Assembly (NCBI GenBank): GCA_023399595.1 | Contig: JAEWOR010000032.1 | Span: 12,347-76,346, forward strand | Source of the DNA: Bacteroidota bacterium | GTDB taxonomy: Bacteria > Bacteroidota > Bacteroidia > Flavobacteriales > Weeksellaceae | Direction: 5' to 3' | Length of the DNA stretch: 64,000 nucleotides | Part shown: positions 16,035-25,885 of the stretch, piece by piece | How positions within the stretch are numbered: position 1 is the stretch's first letter | How the letters are laid out: every line of letters starts with the position of its first letter | Translations under genes and position numbers: made by a program | The notes under the pieces: model-generated | Database searches by the model: none | What the model was told of the DNA's origin: nothing | Seen by the model: only the letters and a program-made list of their open reading frames with translations

Positions 16035-17444
16035 ATGAAAAGGATATTTCTTTTATTATTACCTGCTTCAATAGCAATGGTATCTTGTTCAGGGGGAAGC
16101 TCATCAGTAGGGAAACCTGGAACAAAAGGAGAATTGATACCAAGAGAAAAGTCAAAATCTTTTGCTGTGCAAAGACCTTATGGGATGATTGCTATTCCTG
16201 GTGGTTCTTTTGTGTTAGGTAATGCAGATCAAGACTACTCGAATTCACCAGAAAAAGCACCGTTAAAAACAGTTACTGTTTCTGCATTTTTCATGGATGA
16301 AGCAGAAACTACCAACGCAGAATACAGAGTGTTCATTAATTACGTTCGTGATTCCATTGCAAGAACTATGTTAGCGGAAGCTGCAGGTGAAGGTGATGAC
16401 GGCGGTAGAGGACGTGGACAAGCTATTGGAGATTACGCTTATAAAGCTGTAAAAGATGATAATTTAACACCATACCAAGAATACTTGGAAAACAATGGAG
16501 GTGGAGAAGGACAATATGATGCATCTAAAAAATTAGATTGGAAAGTTCCATTGCATTGGGGAGTTAACAAATATCCAGATGTTGAATATGCAGAAGTTCT
16601 AGAATCTATGTATTTACCAGCTTCTACTAGAGTAGGATCTGAAAGAATTTTAGATGTTAGTAAACTTAAATATACTTATCAGTGGGGAGATTTAGATCAA
16701 GCTGTTTCTGATAGAGAAAGAGGTGAAAACTTCCTTAAAAAAGAAAGTATAGCTATCTATCCAGATACTACAGTTTGGGTTAAAGATTTTAATTTTTCTT
16801 ATAACGAACCTTTATTCGAGCAGTATTTCTGGCATAAAGCTTACAAAGATTATCCTGTTGTTGGGGTAACTTGGGATCAAGCAAGAGCTTATTGTAACTT
16901 TAGAACAATGTTGAAGTCTGATTACAACGAAAGCTTGAAAAAGAAAAAACAAAGACCAATGAGATTCCGTTTACCATCTGAAGCTGAGTGGGAATACGCA
17001 GCAAGAGGAGGTAAAGATAATGCTCCTTATCCTTGGGGTGGACCTTACCTAATGGATGATAGAGGTTGCTACTTAGCAAACTTTAAACCAAAAAGAGGTA
17101 ACTACATGGAGGATGAGAAAAAAGGAACTTATACTTATACTGCTCCAGTGAAAAAATTCACTAAAAATGGTTACGGATTATTTGATATGGCAGGAAATGT
17201 TTCAGAATGGACAGATTCTTCATTTAATAATTCAGATTACTTCTTCTCTTCAAACCTTAACCCAACTACAAAAGCAAAAGCTGGTGATAGAAAATCTGTA
17301 AGAGGAGGTTCTTGGAAAGACATAGGTTATATGCTAATGGTAGGTAGTAGAGATTCTGAAAGCAAAGATTCTGCAAGAAGTTATATTGGATTCAGAACTG
17401 TGCAAGATATTCCTGAAGCAGCGCTTAAACCAAAAAGAAAATAA
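16035..17444 (+). CDS. gldK: Type IX secretion/gliding lipoprotein GldK
   Basis: 469 residues. SPII signal MKRIFLLLLPASIAMVSC with lipidated Cys18. The rest is a formylglycine-generating-enzyme (sulfatase-modifying) fold, recognisable by IPGGSFVLGNADQDYSNSPE, FRLPSEAEWEYAARGG, YGLFDMAGNVSEWT and a final RSYIGFRTV. GldK forms the outer-membrane-associated ring of the T9SS together with GldN. It heads gldK-gldL-gldM-gldN in the conserved order. A TATATTTA sequence at about 15999-16010 may be its -7 element, but the match is imperfect. Confidence 0.95.
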   Translation: MKRIFLLLLPASIAMVSCSGGSSSVGKPGTKGELIPREKSKSFAVQRPYGMIAIPGGSFVLGNADQDYSNSPEKAPLKTVTVSAFFMDEAETTNAEYRVFINYVRDSIARTMLAEAAGEGDDGGRGRGQAIGDYAYKAVKDDNLTPYQEYLENNGGGEGQYDASKKLDWKVPLHWGVNKYPDVEYAEVLESMYLPASTRVGSERILDVSKLKYTYQWGDLDQAVSDRERGENFLKKESIAIYPDTTVWVKDFNFSYNEPLFEQYFWHKAYKDYPVVGVTWDQARAYCNFRTMLKSDYNESLKKKKQRPMRFRLPSEAEWEYAARGGKDNAPYPWGGPYLMDDRGCYLANFKPKRGNYMEDEKKGTYTYTAPVKKFTKNGYGLFDMAGNVSEWTDSSFNNSDYFFSSNLNPTTKAKAGDRKSVRGGSWKDIGYMLMVGSRDSESKDSARSYIGFRTVQDIPEAALKPKRK

Positions 17445-17486
17445 AAAATTAGATCCTTTCACATAACAAATAAAAACTAAAATAAT

Positions 17487-18188
17487 ATGTTTAAAACTAA
17501 AGAAGCTTGGATGAATTTCTTCTATTCATTCGGTGCTGCGATTGTAATTCTTGGAGCTTGGTTGAAAATTACTCACATTACACTTGGTCCTGTCAATGGT
17601 AACATTGCCTTAACTGTAGGTCTTGTAACTGAAGCAATTATCTTTATGATTTTTGCATTCGACCCTCCTAAAACTGAGGAATCTTATGCATGGGAAAATG
17701 TTTATCCAGAACTTTTAGATAAACATGCTGAACCAAACCCAATTCACTCTAATGTGACTTCTGGTAAAAAAGGTTTAGTAGGGAATCAATTTGCTGAATT
17801 AGAAAACTCACTTTCAGAAAAATTAGATAAAATGTTAGAAGATGCAAAACTAGATGTTAACTTATTTGAAAGATTAAGAGGAGGTATTGAGAAATTCTCT
17901 TCTTCAGTTGATCAAATTAACCAAACAGTTGATGTTTCTGCTTCTACACATAAATATAATGAACAACTTAACAAAGCTGCATTACATATGGAAAGTATGA
18001 ACGCTCTTTACGCTATGCAATTAGAAAGCGGTAAAAAGCAATCAGATTTTGCTAACAAATATGTTGAAGATATGCAGAAGTCTGTTGAACATTCTCAAAA
18101 ATTCAATCAAGAATTACAAGGTCTTACCTCTAACTTAAACAACTTAAATAGAGTTTATGGTGGTATGTTAACTGCTATGAAGTCTTAA
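17487..18188 (+). CDS. gldL: Type IX secretion/gliding motor protein GldL
   Basis: 233 residues. Two transmembrane helices lie near the N-terminus (about 11-28 and 38-58). Glu49 in the second helix, VGLVTEAIIFMI, corresponds to the essential membrane glutamate of the proton-driven GldLM motor. The remainder is a soluble, partly coiled-coil region (LDKMLEDAKLDVNLFERL and QINQTVDVSAS). It acts in the inner membrane with GldM. It starts 42 nt after gldK. Confidence 0.95.
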   Translation: MFKTKEAWMNFFYSFGAAIVILGAWLKITHITLGPVNGNIALTVGLVTEAIIFMIFAFDPPKTEESYAWENVYPELLDKHAEPNPIHSNVTSGKKGLVGNQFAELENSLSEKLDKMLEDAKLDVNLFERLRGGIEKFSSSVDQINQTVDVSASTHKYNEQLNKAALHMESMNALYAMQLESGKKQSDFANKYVEDMQKSVEHSQKFNQELQGLTSNLNNLNRVYGGMLTAMKS

Positions 18189-18238
18189 TTTCCTAACCTT
18201 TCAAGTTCAATTATTAATTAAAAAAACGAAAACGAGAA

Positions 18239-19831
18239 ATGGCACAAGGAAAACAGACTCCACGTCAGAAGATGATCAACTTGATGTATTTGGTGTTCAT
18301 CGCTATGATGGCCCTCAACATTGATGTTGAAATCATCCGATCTTATTATGACTCTACTGAGGCTCTTAATGAAACCAGATCTTTAACAGAGGATAAAAAC
18401 GAGAAAATTTTTGAAAAAACTTTAGAGGCAAAAGCAGCTGCTGTTCCAGATACTTATGCACAAGCATGGGCACAGTATAAGCAATTGAAAACAAAAGTAG
18501 ATGCTTTAGTGAAGACTTCTGAAGACATGAAAACCAAACTTAAAAAAGAGTCTGAATTTCTTGAAATTAATCCAGAGACTGGAGAGAAGATGGAAATAAG
18601 TGAGAATTTCTCAGCTTTAAATAACAATGAAGCTACAACCTCATTCTTCTTTAAAAATGGTGAAGAGAATACACTTTCAAGCAACGCTTTAGAATTAAGA
18701 TCTAAAATGGATGATGTGAAAAATTACATCAATACAACATTTGGTAAAAATCCTCAATTAAAAGATTTAGTGGATAGAGCTAACAAGTCTCTAATTACTG
18801 AATATGCTAAAGGAAGTGCTCCAAACGATAAAACCTGGTATCAGAATAAATTCTATCATCAACCGCTTATCGCTGCAATTTCTAACTTGGGGATTATTCA
18901 GAATGATGCAAGAAATATTCAATCTGATGCATTAGCATTAATGCTACAAGAAAAAGTAGATGCTAGTATTAAGTTTAACCAATATGAAGCTATTGTTTCT
19001 GCACCAACTGATATTCAGGAAGGTAAGCAAGGTGAGGCTGTAGTAATGTTAGGTTCTTATTCTAATAGCGATAAAATCAAGATTTCTGGTGTTAGCAGAC
19101 AAGAAAATGGTAAAGGGTATGTTCCTTTAAATACAGGTGGTATTGGTGAAAGATCAATTACAGGATCTATAAGTCTTACTGATGCAGATGGTAAAGTACA
19201 ATCTTATCCTTTTACTCATACATATAATGTAATTGCTGGTCCACAAGCTGTTAAGCTTCAAAAAGGATTATTGCTTTCTGCAGATAAGATGAATGTAATG
19301 TATAGAGGTTTAGATAACCCTGTTACCGGTTCTATCCTAGGTGCTGATAATTCTCAACTTTCATTATCTGCTCCTGGAGCATCTGTAAGTGGAAATGGAC
19401 CTGGTAAATGGAATGTTAAGCCAGGAGCTGGTAATGTTCTTAAATTAACATTATCTGGAAGAGATCCTTATGGTAAGACTATTTCTCAAGTATTTGAGTA
19501 TAGAATTAAAAATATTCCTCCACCACAAGGACAAATTAGAGGTAAAAATGCTGTAAGTATGCCAGTAGGTTCTGTAGAAAATCAATCAATATCAGCGGTA
19601 ATTCCTGATTTCGATTTCCCTGTAACATTTACTGTAAACAGTTTCAGTATTAGAGTTCCTGGAAGAGCTTCAATGACGATTCAAGGAAATACACTGCAGT
19701 CTGCTGCAGGAATGTTTAGAAACTTAAGATCTGGTGATGGTGTTTATATATTTGATATTAAAGCTACTCCTAATGGTTTAGGTAAATATCAAGTTCCAAA
19801 TATCTCTCCTGTATTAATTACTATTCAATAA
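18239..19831 (+). CDS. gldM: Type IX secretion/gliding motor protein GldM
   Basis: 530 residues. A single N-terminal helix (MINLMYLVFIAMMALNIDVE) anchors it in the inner membrane next to GldL, and the long periplasmic part carries successive beta-rich domains. QGKQTPRQKMINLMYLVF is the family N-terminus. GldM transmits motor movement to the GldK/GldN ring. Length and order agree with known GldM proteins, and the spacing to gldL is 50 nt. Confidence 0.95.
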   Translation: MAQGKQTPRQKMINLMYLVFIAMMALNIDVEIIRSYYDSTEALNETRSLTEDKNEKIFEKTLEAKAAAVPDTYAQAWAQYKQLKTKVDALVKTSEDMKTKLKKESEFLEINPETGEKMEISENFSALNNNEATTSFFFKNGEENTLSSNALELRSKMDDVKNYINTTFGKNPQLKDLVDRANKSLITEYAKGSAPNDKTWYQNKFYHQPLIAAISNLGIIQNDARNIQSDALALMLQEKVDASIKFNQYEAIVSAPTDIQEGKQGEAVVMLGSYSNSDKIKISGVSRQENGKGYVPLNTGGIGERSITGSISLTDADGKVQSYPFTHTYNVIAGPQAVKLQKGLLLSADKMNVMYRGLDNPVTGSILGADNSQLSLSAPGASVSGNGPGKWNVKPGAGNVLKLTLSGRDPYGKTISQVFEYRIKNIPPPQGQIRGKNAVSMPVGSVENQSISAVIPDFDFPVTFTVNSFSIRVPGRASMTIQGNTLQSAAGMFRNLRSGDGVYIFDIKATPNGLGKYQVPNISPVLITIQ

Positions 19832-19848
19832 TTTTGTAATATAGTATC

Positions 19849-20787
19849 ATGAAAAAATATATAAGCAGTTTAGTAGTTTTAGTTTCTGGGTTAATGTTTT
19901 CCCAAACTATTCTAAATGCAAGTTCTCCTGAGGAGTTTCGTAAGATGAGAGAGGAGAACGTAAAGAAAGCTGGTGACTCTGTGGTGAGTACTAAAGTAAA
20001 ACCTCTTTCTTATGGATATGTTGATGAGAAGGACATCTTGAAAAGTATGTATGTTTGGGAAATTATCGACCTTAATGATAAAATTAACCAACCATTCTAC
20101 TATGACAATCCAGATGGATTAACATCAAAACAAACTAAGTCTCTTTATAATGTACTTTTAGAAGCTATCGAAAATGATAAAATCAAAGAAGTATATGATG
20201 ATGAAAACTTTGTTCAGAAATTAACAATTGATCAAATTAAAGAACGTGCTACTGACGTGCGTGTTGATGACGAGATCGTTAATATCATAAATTCAGGAAG
20301 ACCGCCTACCGAAGAGGAAAAGAGACAATATACCGATATTATTAGAACAGGAACTGATAAGGTAAGAGCTATCAAAATGTTTGGAATGTGGTATATTGAT
20401 AAGAGAGATGCTACTTTAAAATACAGACCTCTTGGTATTGCTGCAATGGGTCCAGATCCAAAAATGATTGGTAGAGTAGGTCCAGATGGAATGCCTATTG
20501 AGGGAGCTAACGACCTTATTGATATGTTCTGGATTTTCTATCCAGATGCAAGAGAAGTATTGGCTAATAATTATGTTTATAACAAGAAAAACTCATCTGC
20601 AGATTTATCATTTGATGATTTAATTAATGCAAGAAGATTCTCTACCGTTATTTACAAGTCTTCTGTAGGTTTAGGAAATGGAGAAATTAGTGATTATATC
20701 CCTAAAGACGCTGAAGGCCAAATCGAAGAAAGCGAAAGAATTAAAGGTCAAATCTTAGACATGGAAAACGATTTGTGGAACTATTAA
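19849..20787 (+). CDS. gldN: Type IX secretion/gliding protein GldN
   Basis: 312 residues with a signal peptide (MKKYISSLVVLVSGLMFSQT). The mature part has the GldN/PorN pattern: YGYVDEKDILKSMYVWEIID, RAIKMFGMWYIDKRDATLKY, and FWIFYPDAREVLANNYVYN. It forms the periplasmic ring with GldK. It starts 17 nt after gldM and is the last gene of the block, followed by a strong hairpin terminator. Confidence 0.95.
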   Translation: MKKYISSLVVLVSGLMFSQTILNASSPEEFRKMREENVKKAGDSVVSTKVKPLSYGYVDEKDILKSMYVWEIIDLNDKINQPFYYDNPDGLTSKQTKSLYNVLLEAIENDKIKEVYDDENFVQKLTIDQIKERATDVRVDDEIVNIINSGRPPTEEEKRQYTDIIRTGTDKVRAIKMFGMWYIDKRDATLKYRPLGIAAMGPDPKMIGRVGPDGMPIEGANDLIDMFWIFYPDAREVLANNYVYNKKNSSADLSFDDLINARRFSTVIYKSSVGLGNGEISDYIPKDAEGQIEESERIKGQILDMENDLWNY

Positions 20788-20812
20788 TTTAGTATACAAA
20801 TTGTACAATAAT

Positions 20813-20844
20813 AAAAACCTGAGTATTTTTGCTCAGGTTTTTTT
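20813..20844 (+). terminator. Terminator of the gldKLMN operon
   Basis: AAAAACCTGAG at 20813-20823 and CTCAGGTTTTT at 20832-20842 form an 11-bp stem with an 8-nt loop, followed by Ts. The next ATG (20848) lies immediately downstream, so that gene needs another promoter or read-through. Confidence 0.88.
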
Positions 20845-20847
20845 ATT

Positions 20848-21885
20848 ATGAATAAAGTTGATTATATTATTGTAGGAGGAGGTTATGCCGCCATGTTTTT
20901 TGCACACCAACTCATTAAAGCTCAAAAATCATTTGTTGTTTTTGCGGATAAAGAATTGGGAGGTTCTCACGTTTCAGCAGGAATTATAAATCCTGTGGTC
21001 TTAAAAAAGTTTACTACTTTTTGGAAAGCTCATGAACAAATTAATTTTTTACATCAAACCTTACAAGAAATCCAAAATTACACAGGAGATAATTACTTTA
21101 TTAATGCACCTATACATAGGATTTTGCATGATGAGAATGAGAAAAACTTGTGGCTAAAAAAAAGAGAGAAAGAAGATTTGAAAGATTTTTTATCTTCCGA
21201 ATTTATAAGTCTTGATGTGGTCAACAATCCATTTGAAACTGGAAAAGTCAATCTTTCAGGAAGGCTTAATGTAAAAGTTTTTTTTGATGATATGAAAACT
21301 TATTTAGAATCTACAGATTCTTTTATAACAGATAGTTTCGATTATAATGCAGTCAACACTTCTGAAAATATTTATAAGAATATTGAGTATAAAAACATCG
21401 TTTTTTGTGAAGGTATTAAAGTAAAAAAAAATCCTTTTTTCAAAGATATTCCTGTAGTTCCTAACAAAGGACATCAAATTAAAGTTTCACTTTCAACCCC
21501 TGTTCCTGCAAATATTACCATCAAGAAAAAACATTTTCTGTTCCCTTTAAATGATAAACAGTATTTTTACGGAGGAACTTATGATAGAGAGCATTTGGAT
21601 GTACAAATTGATAAAAAGTATGTAGAACAGCTTAAAAACGGCTTGCAAGAGATTTATCCTTATCATTTCAATGTAGATGAAGTGCATTATGGCTTTAGAC
21701 CAACTGTAAAAGACCGTCGCCCGATTTTAGGAAGACATCCAGAGTTTGAAAACTTCTATGTTTTTAACGGTTTAGGAGCAAGAGGAATTCTCAACGGATG
21801 TTATTTTTCTAAATCTTTATTTGATTTTATTGAAAATAAAAATCCACTTCCAGAAGAGGTAGATTTGAAAAGATTTTCAGTATAA
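20848..21885 (+). CDS. FAD-dependent oxidoreductase (DAO family)
   Basis: 345 residues. The N-terminal dinucleotide-binding loop is YIIVGGGYAAMFFAHQL (residues 6-22), followed by GGSHVSAGIINPVVLKKFT, and near the C-terminus GFRPTVKDRRPILGRHPE and NGLGARGILNGCYFS, the usual FAD-binding pieces of DadA/glycine-oxidase-like enzymes. The substrate is unknown. No signal peptide is evident. It sits between the gld terminator and another hairpin, so it is a one-gene unit. Confidence 0.85.
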   Translation: MNKVDYIIVGGGYAAMFFAHQLIKAQKSFVVFADKELGGSHVSAGIINPVVLKKFTTFWKAHEQINFLHQTLQEIQNYTGDNYFINAPIHRILHDENEKNLWLKKREKEDLKDFLSSEFISLDVVNNPFETGKVNLSGRLNVKVFFDDMKTYLESTDSFITDSFDYNAVNTSENIYKNIEYKNIVFCEGIKVKKNPFFKDIPVVPNKGHQIKVSLSTPVPANITIKKKHFLFPLNDKQYFYGGTYDREHLDVQIDKKYVEQLKNGLQEIYPYHFNVDEVHYGFRPTVKDRRPILGRHPEFENFYVFNGLGARGILNGCYFSKSLFDFIENKNPLPEEVDLKRFSV

Positions 21886-21889
21886 AAAT

Positions 21890-21925
21890 AAATTCCATAA
21901 ATTTAAAATTTATGGAATTTTTATA
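21890..21925. terminator. Bidirectional terminator between the oxidoreductase gene and mutS2
   Basis: A 15-bp inverted repeat, AAATTCCATAAATTT (21890-21904) and AAATTTATGGAATTT (21906-21920). A and T tracts on both sides suit the two converging genes. Confidence 0.8.
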
Positions 21926-21943
21926 TTTTGGTTTTAAGATATT

Positions 21944-24091
21944 TTATATCCTTTCCAATTCATCCGCGTTAATGGTGGTTTTAAAAGTTCCATAATTTAC
22001 AATTACCTTATTTTTCTTGATTTCATCAATCGTTCCAACACTTGTACTTCCAGTGATACGAACTCTTTGTCCAACTTTCATCCACGTGGCACGTTCCGTC
22101 TTACGTTTTTCCTCTAATTTTTCGTTGGTTTCAGCAATTTTCTCCTTTACATCTTCTTTTTTCAGTTGCTGAGTAATCTTACGTTTTATCACCTGTAAAC
22201 GTTTGCTTTCATCCTTATCAATCCCTATTTTCCTGAATTTTTCCTGTTCCAGAAGTTTTACAAAATCTTTCACCACATCTTTTCTCGATTTTCCTTTTAC
22301 ATAGCTGTCAATAAAAGTTTCAATTTTGTTTCCGAATTGTAATTTACGGTGTTCCTCTTCATACAACTTCTGAAAATTGAAGAGTTTCTGTTGAAGTTGC
22401 TCATTTAATTTATGCAGATTATCTCTTTTGTCCTCTACAGATTCTTTTTTTTCAACAAGATCAGACTTTAATTTTTCAACTTCAAATTTTTCTTGCTGAA
22501 GCTTTACAATGGTTTTATCAAGATTTACAATATCATGTTCCACTTTTTTCTTCGCGGAATGAATGATAAATCTTGGAATTTTATTCTTTTCAGCCACCTC
22601 AAAGGTAAATGAACTTCCAGCTTGTCCAACTTCCAGTTTGTACAAAGGCTCAAGGGTATTTTCATCAAAAAGCATCGCTGCATTGGTTGCATTGGGAAGT
22701 TGTTCCACCACCAACTTAATATTGGTGTAATGAGTTGTGATAATAGCAAATGATTTTTTCTCGTAGAAAAACTCTAAAAAACTTTCCGCCAAAGCTCCTC
22801 CTAATTCCGGATCGGAACCGGTTCCAAATTCATCAATAAGCAATAAAGTGTTGGCATCCGCTTCACGGATAATTCCGCTCATTTTTTTTAGTCTTGATGA
22901 ATAAGTGGAAAGATGATTTTCAATAGATTGATTATCTCCAATATCCGTCATTATTTTTTCAAAGAAAAACATCTCCGATTTTGGATGAACGGGAACTAAA
23001 ATCCCAGTCTGAATCATCAATTGCAATAAACCTACAGTTTTTAAAGTGATGGATTTTCCGCCAGCGTTAGGTCCAGAAATACAAATAATTCTGTTGTGCT
23101 CGGTTAAAGTAAGCGTCTGTGAATAAATAGATTTGTTTTGTGCTTTATTTCTCAGCAAAAGCAATGGGTGAAAAGCTTCTCTTAATCTTAAGGTTTTATG
23201 AGGGTTGATTTTTGGAAGTGTGGCATGAATGAGTTCAGCAAATTTCGCCTTTGCTCGAATAATATCTAATTCAAAAATGTATTTTTGATAAGTATAAAGT
23301 TCATGTTGAAATTCTGAAATTTCAGCGGTAAGTTTTCGGAGAATTTTATCAATTTCCTTTTTCTCTTCTTCTTCATTTTCGCGTAGTTTAAAATAATGCC
23401 TTACCACGCTATCTGGTTGAATATAAGTAATAGAACCCGTTTTTGAAATTCCTAAAATTCTACCAGGAACTCTCTTCTTGAATGCAGATTTTACAGCCAA
23501 AACTCTTTGGTCATCAATAATACTTTCGCGGATATCATCTAAAAAATCATTTTGCCCGAAAGTAGTTAAAGCTCTGTTGAAATTTTCTTGTATGGCTTTT
23601 TTAGCGTGCTGAATTTCTGTTCTGAGTTCTTTTAAGATGGGTGATGCTTCAGATTTTATTTCTCCAAAACGGTTAAAAACCTTGTCCACCTTTTCTATAA
23701 TTTCTTTCTTGAAATCTAGCATAGAAACATCTTCCAATAAAGTAGGAAAAGTTTCGGGCATGATTGGGAAGAATTTTTGAAGTCTTCCTATTTGTTCCGT
23801 AATGGTTTTAATCCTTATAAATGCTGCATTTTCCAGTCTATAATTTTCAATGAGCATTAATTTAAGTTCCTCCTCAATATCCTCATATTCATCAAAGGGA
23901 ATTGCATTAGAACTCTCAAAACTTGAAAGATATTCGGAAGTTTTTTTCAAAGAAATCTCGGCCTCGTCTATTGGCATAGGACGAAGATTTATAATTTTTT
24001 CTTTTGTTTTAGGAGAGTAGGCGAAAGGAGAAATTTCCGAAAGCAATTCCGGGAATTCTAATTCATTAAGGTCGTCTTGATTAATATTCAC
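21944..24091 (-). CDS. MutS2-like ATPase without an Smr domain
   Basis: 715 residues. Core and lever regions precede a MutS-type ATPase with Walker A GPNAGGKSIT (about residues 338-347) and Walker B LLLIDEFGTGSDPELGG, then a long charged coiled coil (about 505-640) and a small beta domain near the C-terminus (GQRVRITGSTSVGTIDEIKK). There are no MutS mismatch-binding domains. The C-terminal Smr nuclease domain of Bacillus MutS2 is absent, since the protein ends at ADELERI. MutS2 proteins act on recombination intermediates or on collided ribosomes; which applies here cannot be judged. Confidence 0.88.
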   Translation of the reverse strand: MNINQDDLNELEFPELLSEISPFAYSPKTKEKIINLRPMPIDEAEISLKKTSEYLSSFESSNAIPFDEYEDIEEELKLMLIENYRLENAAFIRIKTITEQIGRLQKFFPIMPETFPTLLEDVSMLDFKKEIIEKVDKVFNRFGEIKSEASPILKELRTEIQHAKKAIQENFNRALTTFGQNDFLDDIRESIIDDQRVLAVKSAFKKRVPGRILGISKTGSITYIQPDSVVRHYFKLRENEEEEKKEIDKILRKLTAEISEFQHELYTYQKYIFELDIIRAKAKFAELIHATLPKINPHKTLRLREAFHPLLLLRNKAQNKSIYSQTLTLTEHNRIICISGPNAGGKSITLKTVGLLQLMIQTGILVPVHPKSEMFFFEKIMTDIGDNQSIENHLSTYSSRLKKMSGIIREADANTLLLIDEFGTGSDPELGGALAESFLEFFYEKKSFAIITTHYTNIKLVVEQLPNATNAAMLFDENTLEPLYKLEVGQAGSSFTFEVAEKNKIPRFIIHSAKKKVEHDIVNLDKTIVKLQQEKFEVEKLKSDLVEKKESVEDKRDNLHKLNEQLQQKLFNFQKLYEEEHRKLQFGNKIETFIDSYVKGKSRKDVVKDFVKLLEQEKFRKIGIDKDESKRLQVIKRKITQQLKKEDVKEKIAETNEKLEEKRKTERATWMKVGQRVRITGSTSVGTIDEIKKNKVIVNYGTFKTTINADELERI

Positions 24092-24207
24092 AATGCAAAT
24101 TTAATGAGAAAATATGAATGTCTTGTGAGAGGATTTGGTAATGAGATAATTTAGAGATAATTTTGTTGGAAGAGTATTAAAAGGTATTTCATTAAGTATT
24201 TTATGAT

Positions 24208-24852
24208 ATGACGACTTGGACAGAAATTCTTGCACCCATAAAAAACACCGAATATTTCAGAGAACTTTGGGCAAAAGTAGAAAATGAATATAATACCCAA
24301 CAGTGTTTTCCACCTAGAAATCAGATTTTTAGAGCGTTGGAATTAACGCCTTTTGGTGATGTGGAAGTCGTGATTATTGGTCAAGATCCTTATCATAATG
24401 ATTTTCAAGCTAATGGTTTGTGTTTTTCTGTTTCGGAAGAAGTGAAAGCTCCACCTTCGCTCAAAAATATTTTGATAGAACTTCAAAATGATTTAGGAAT
24501 TGAAAGAACATCAAAAGATCTTCAAGATTGGGCGAAGCAAGGCGTTTTGATGCTAAATACCACCTTAACAGTTAGAGCACATTCCCCGAATTCACACAAA
24601 GATTTGGGTTGGGAAAAATTTACCAATTTTATTATTAAAGAAATTTCTGATAAAAAAGAGAATGTTGTTTTTGTTTTGTGGGGAGCATTTGCACAAAAGA
24701 AAGTCGAATTTATTAATCCCGCTCAACATTTTATAGTACAATCGGCGCATCCATCACCTTTTTCTGTTTACAGAGGTTTTTTTGGGAGTCGCCCTTTTTC
24801 TAAAATCAATGAATATTTACAACTTCATCATAAAAAGCCTATCGAGTGGTAG
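24208..24852 (+). CDS. ung: Uracil-DNA glycosylase (family 1)
   Basis: 214 residues. The water-activating loop GQDPYHNDFQANGLCFS (GQDPYH at 58-63, Asp60), NTTLTVRAHSPNSHKDLGWE, VLWGAFAQKK and the DNA-intercalation loop SAHPSPFSVYRGFFGSRPFS are all intact. It removes uracil from DNA in base-excision repair. The last 14 bases overlap the end of the converging lipoprotein gene. Confidence 0.96.
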   Translation: MTTWTEILAPIKNTEYFRELWAKVENEYNTQQCFPPRNQIFRALELTPFGDVEVVIIGQDPYHNDFQANGLCFSVSEEVKAPPSLKNILIELQNDLGIERTSKDLQDWAKQGVLMLNTTLTVRAHSPNSHKDLGWEKFTNFIIKEISDKKENVVFVLWGAFAQKKVEFINPAQHFIVQSAHPSPFSVYRGFFGSRPFSKINEYLQLHHKKPIEW

Positions 24853-25321
24853 AATTACGAGAAGGTGTAGTTGTTTTTTCAATTTTAAGACCTAAAATTT
24901 TAGGTTGAGAACTTTTATTAAGCGCTTTTGTAGGACTAAAGCTTTCTAAAGAAATGGTGTATCCATTAAAATCTACCGTTTTCGAAAGATTTCTTTGAGG
25001 ATAGTCTGTAGTTGCTATTGTAAAAGTTTGAGGTCTTGTGTAAGTTCCTATCACTTCTATTTCCACAACTAAAAGTCCAGCCCAAATACATTGCATTCCT
25101 TCCGGACAACGGCTATCTTCCACTACTTTTTTGAAGGTGATGTTCATTTCCTTGTCTTTTACAAATTTGGTTTCCCTTTCTTTTAAGAGAATAATACCAT
25201 TTTGCACCTCATTTTCAGGAGTGGTGATCTGTGATGTTTGTTGATCTTGAGTAACTTTAGTTTGTTGACTTTTACATCCACCTAAAATTAATAGTCCTAA
25301 AGCAGTAATTACAATTTTCAT
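24839..25321 (-). CDS. Small lipoprotein with a Cys-rich SRCPxxxxCxWAG motif
   Basis: 160 residues. SPII signal MKIVITALGLLILGGC, lipidated Cys16. The mature domain has a central VVEDSRCPEGMQCIWAG motif, where two cysteines could form a disulfide, followed by beta strands. I recognise this as a recurring flavobacterial envelope protein but know no function. It begins 4 bases inside the end of the DUF456 gene (25318-25321), so the two are translationally coupled. Confidence 0.7.
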   Translation of the reverse strand: MKIVITALGLLILGGCKSQQTKVTQDQQTSQITTPENEVQNGIILLKERETKFVKDKEMNITFKKVVEDSRCPEGMQCIWAGLLVVEIEVIGTYTRPQTFTIATTDYPQRNLSKTVDFNGYTISLESFSPTKALNKSSQPKILGLKIEKTTTPSRNSTTR

Positions 25322-25818
25322 AATAAGTTGTTTTTGAAAATATCTAATAAAACTACCAAAAACATTGCCACACCTACCACAAAATTAAATCCAGTTCCGT
25401 AAATAAATCCTATTAAAGCCCCTTTCATGGCGTTAAATGCTTTCTTTTTATCTTGTGCGTCATGTAATAATTCGCCAACAAAAACACCTAAAAACATTCC
25501 AATTAAAAATCCAAAAGGAATAGGTATAAAAAACATTCCGACAAAAGTACCTATCACAGAGCCGATGCTTCCCCAACGCGTTCCACCATATTTTTTGGTG
25601 ACTTTAGCTGGGATTATATAATTGATGACCATTGAAACCAAAGTAAGCAGTGCGAAAATCCAGATATAAATCATGGACATTTCTGTATTGGTGCCAAATT
25701 TATAGATTAATAATCCACAAATACTTAGTAATAAACCTGGTAAAACAGGGAGAAAAGTACCTAAAATCCCTGTAATTAAAAGAATTAAAGAAAGTATAGA
25801 TATTAATGATTCATCCAT
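25318..25818 (-). CDS. DUF456 family membrane protein
   Basis: 166 residues with about four to five transmembrane segments. GILGTFLPVLPGLLLSICGL, the KKYGGTRWGSIGSVIGTFVG segment and GMFLGVFVGELLHDAQDKKKAFNAMKGALIGF are the hallmarks of DUF456, including the Gly-rich hairpins. The function is unknown. It is coupled to the downstream lipoprotein gene by a 4-base overlap. Confidence 0.88.
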   Translation of the reverse strand: MDESLISILSLILLITGILGTFLPVLPGLLLSICGLLIYKFGTNTEMSMIYIWIFALLTLVSMVINYIIPAKVTKKYGGTRWGSIGSVIGTFVGMFFIPIPFGFLIGMFLGVFVGELLHDAQDKKKAFNAMKGALIGFIYGTGFNFVVGVAMFLVVLLDIFKNNLL

Positions 25819-25872
25819 ATTATTTTTTTTGATAAATCTAAAGATATATAAAACTATACCAAAGCATTTTCT

Positions 25873-25880
25873 TATTTTTG
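25873..25880 (+). promoter_or_regulatory. -7 element just ahead of the mechanosensitive channel gene
   Basis: TATTTTTG fits TAnnTTTG and ends 5 nt before the ATG at 25886, so the transcript would be almost leaderless. No good -33 box is seen at the right distance. Confidence 0.45.
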
Positions 25881-25885
25881 TATAA

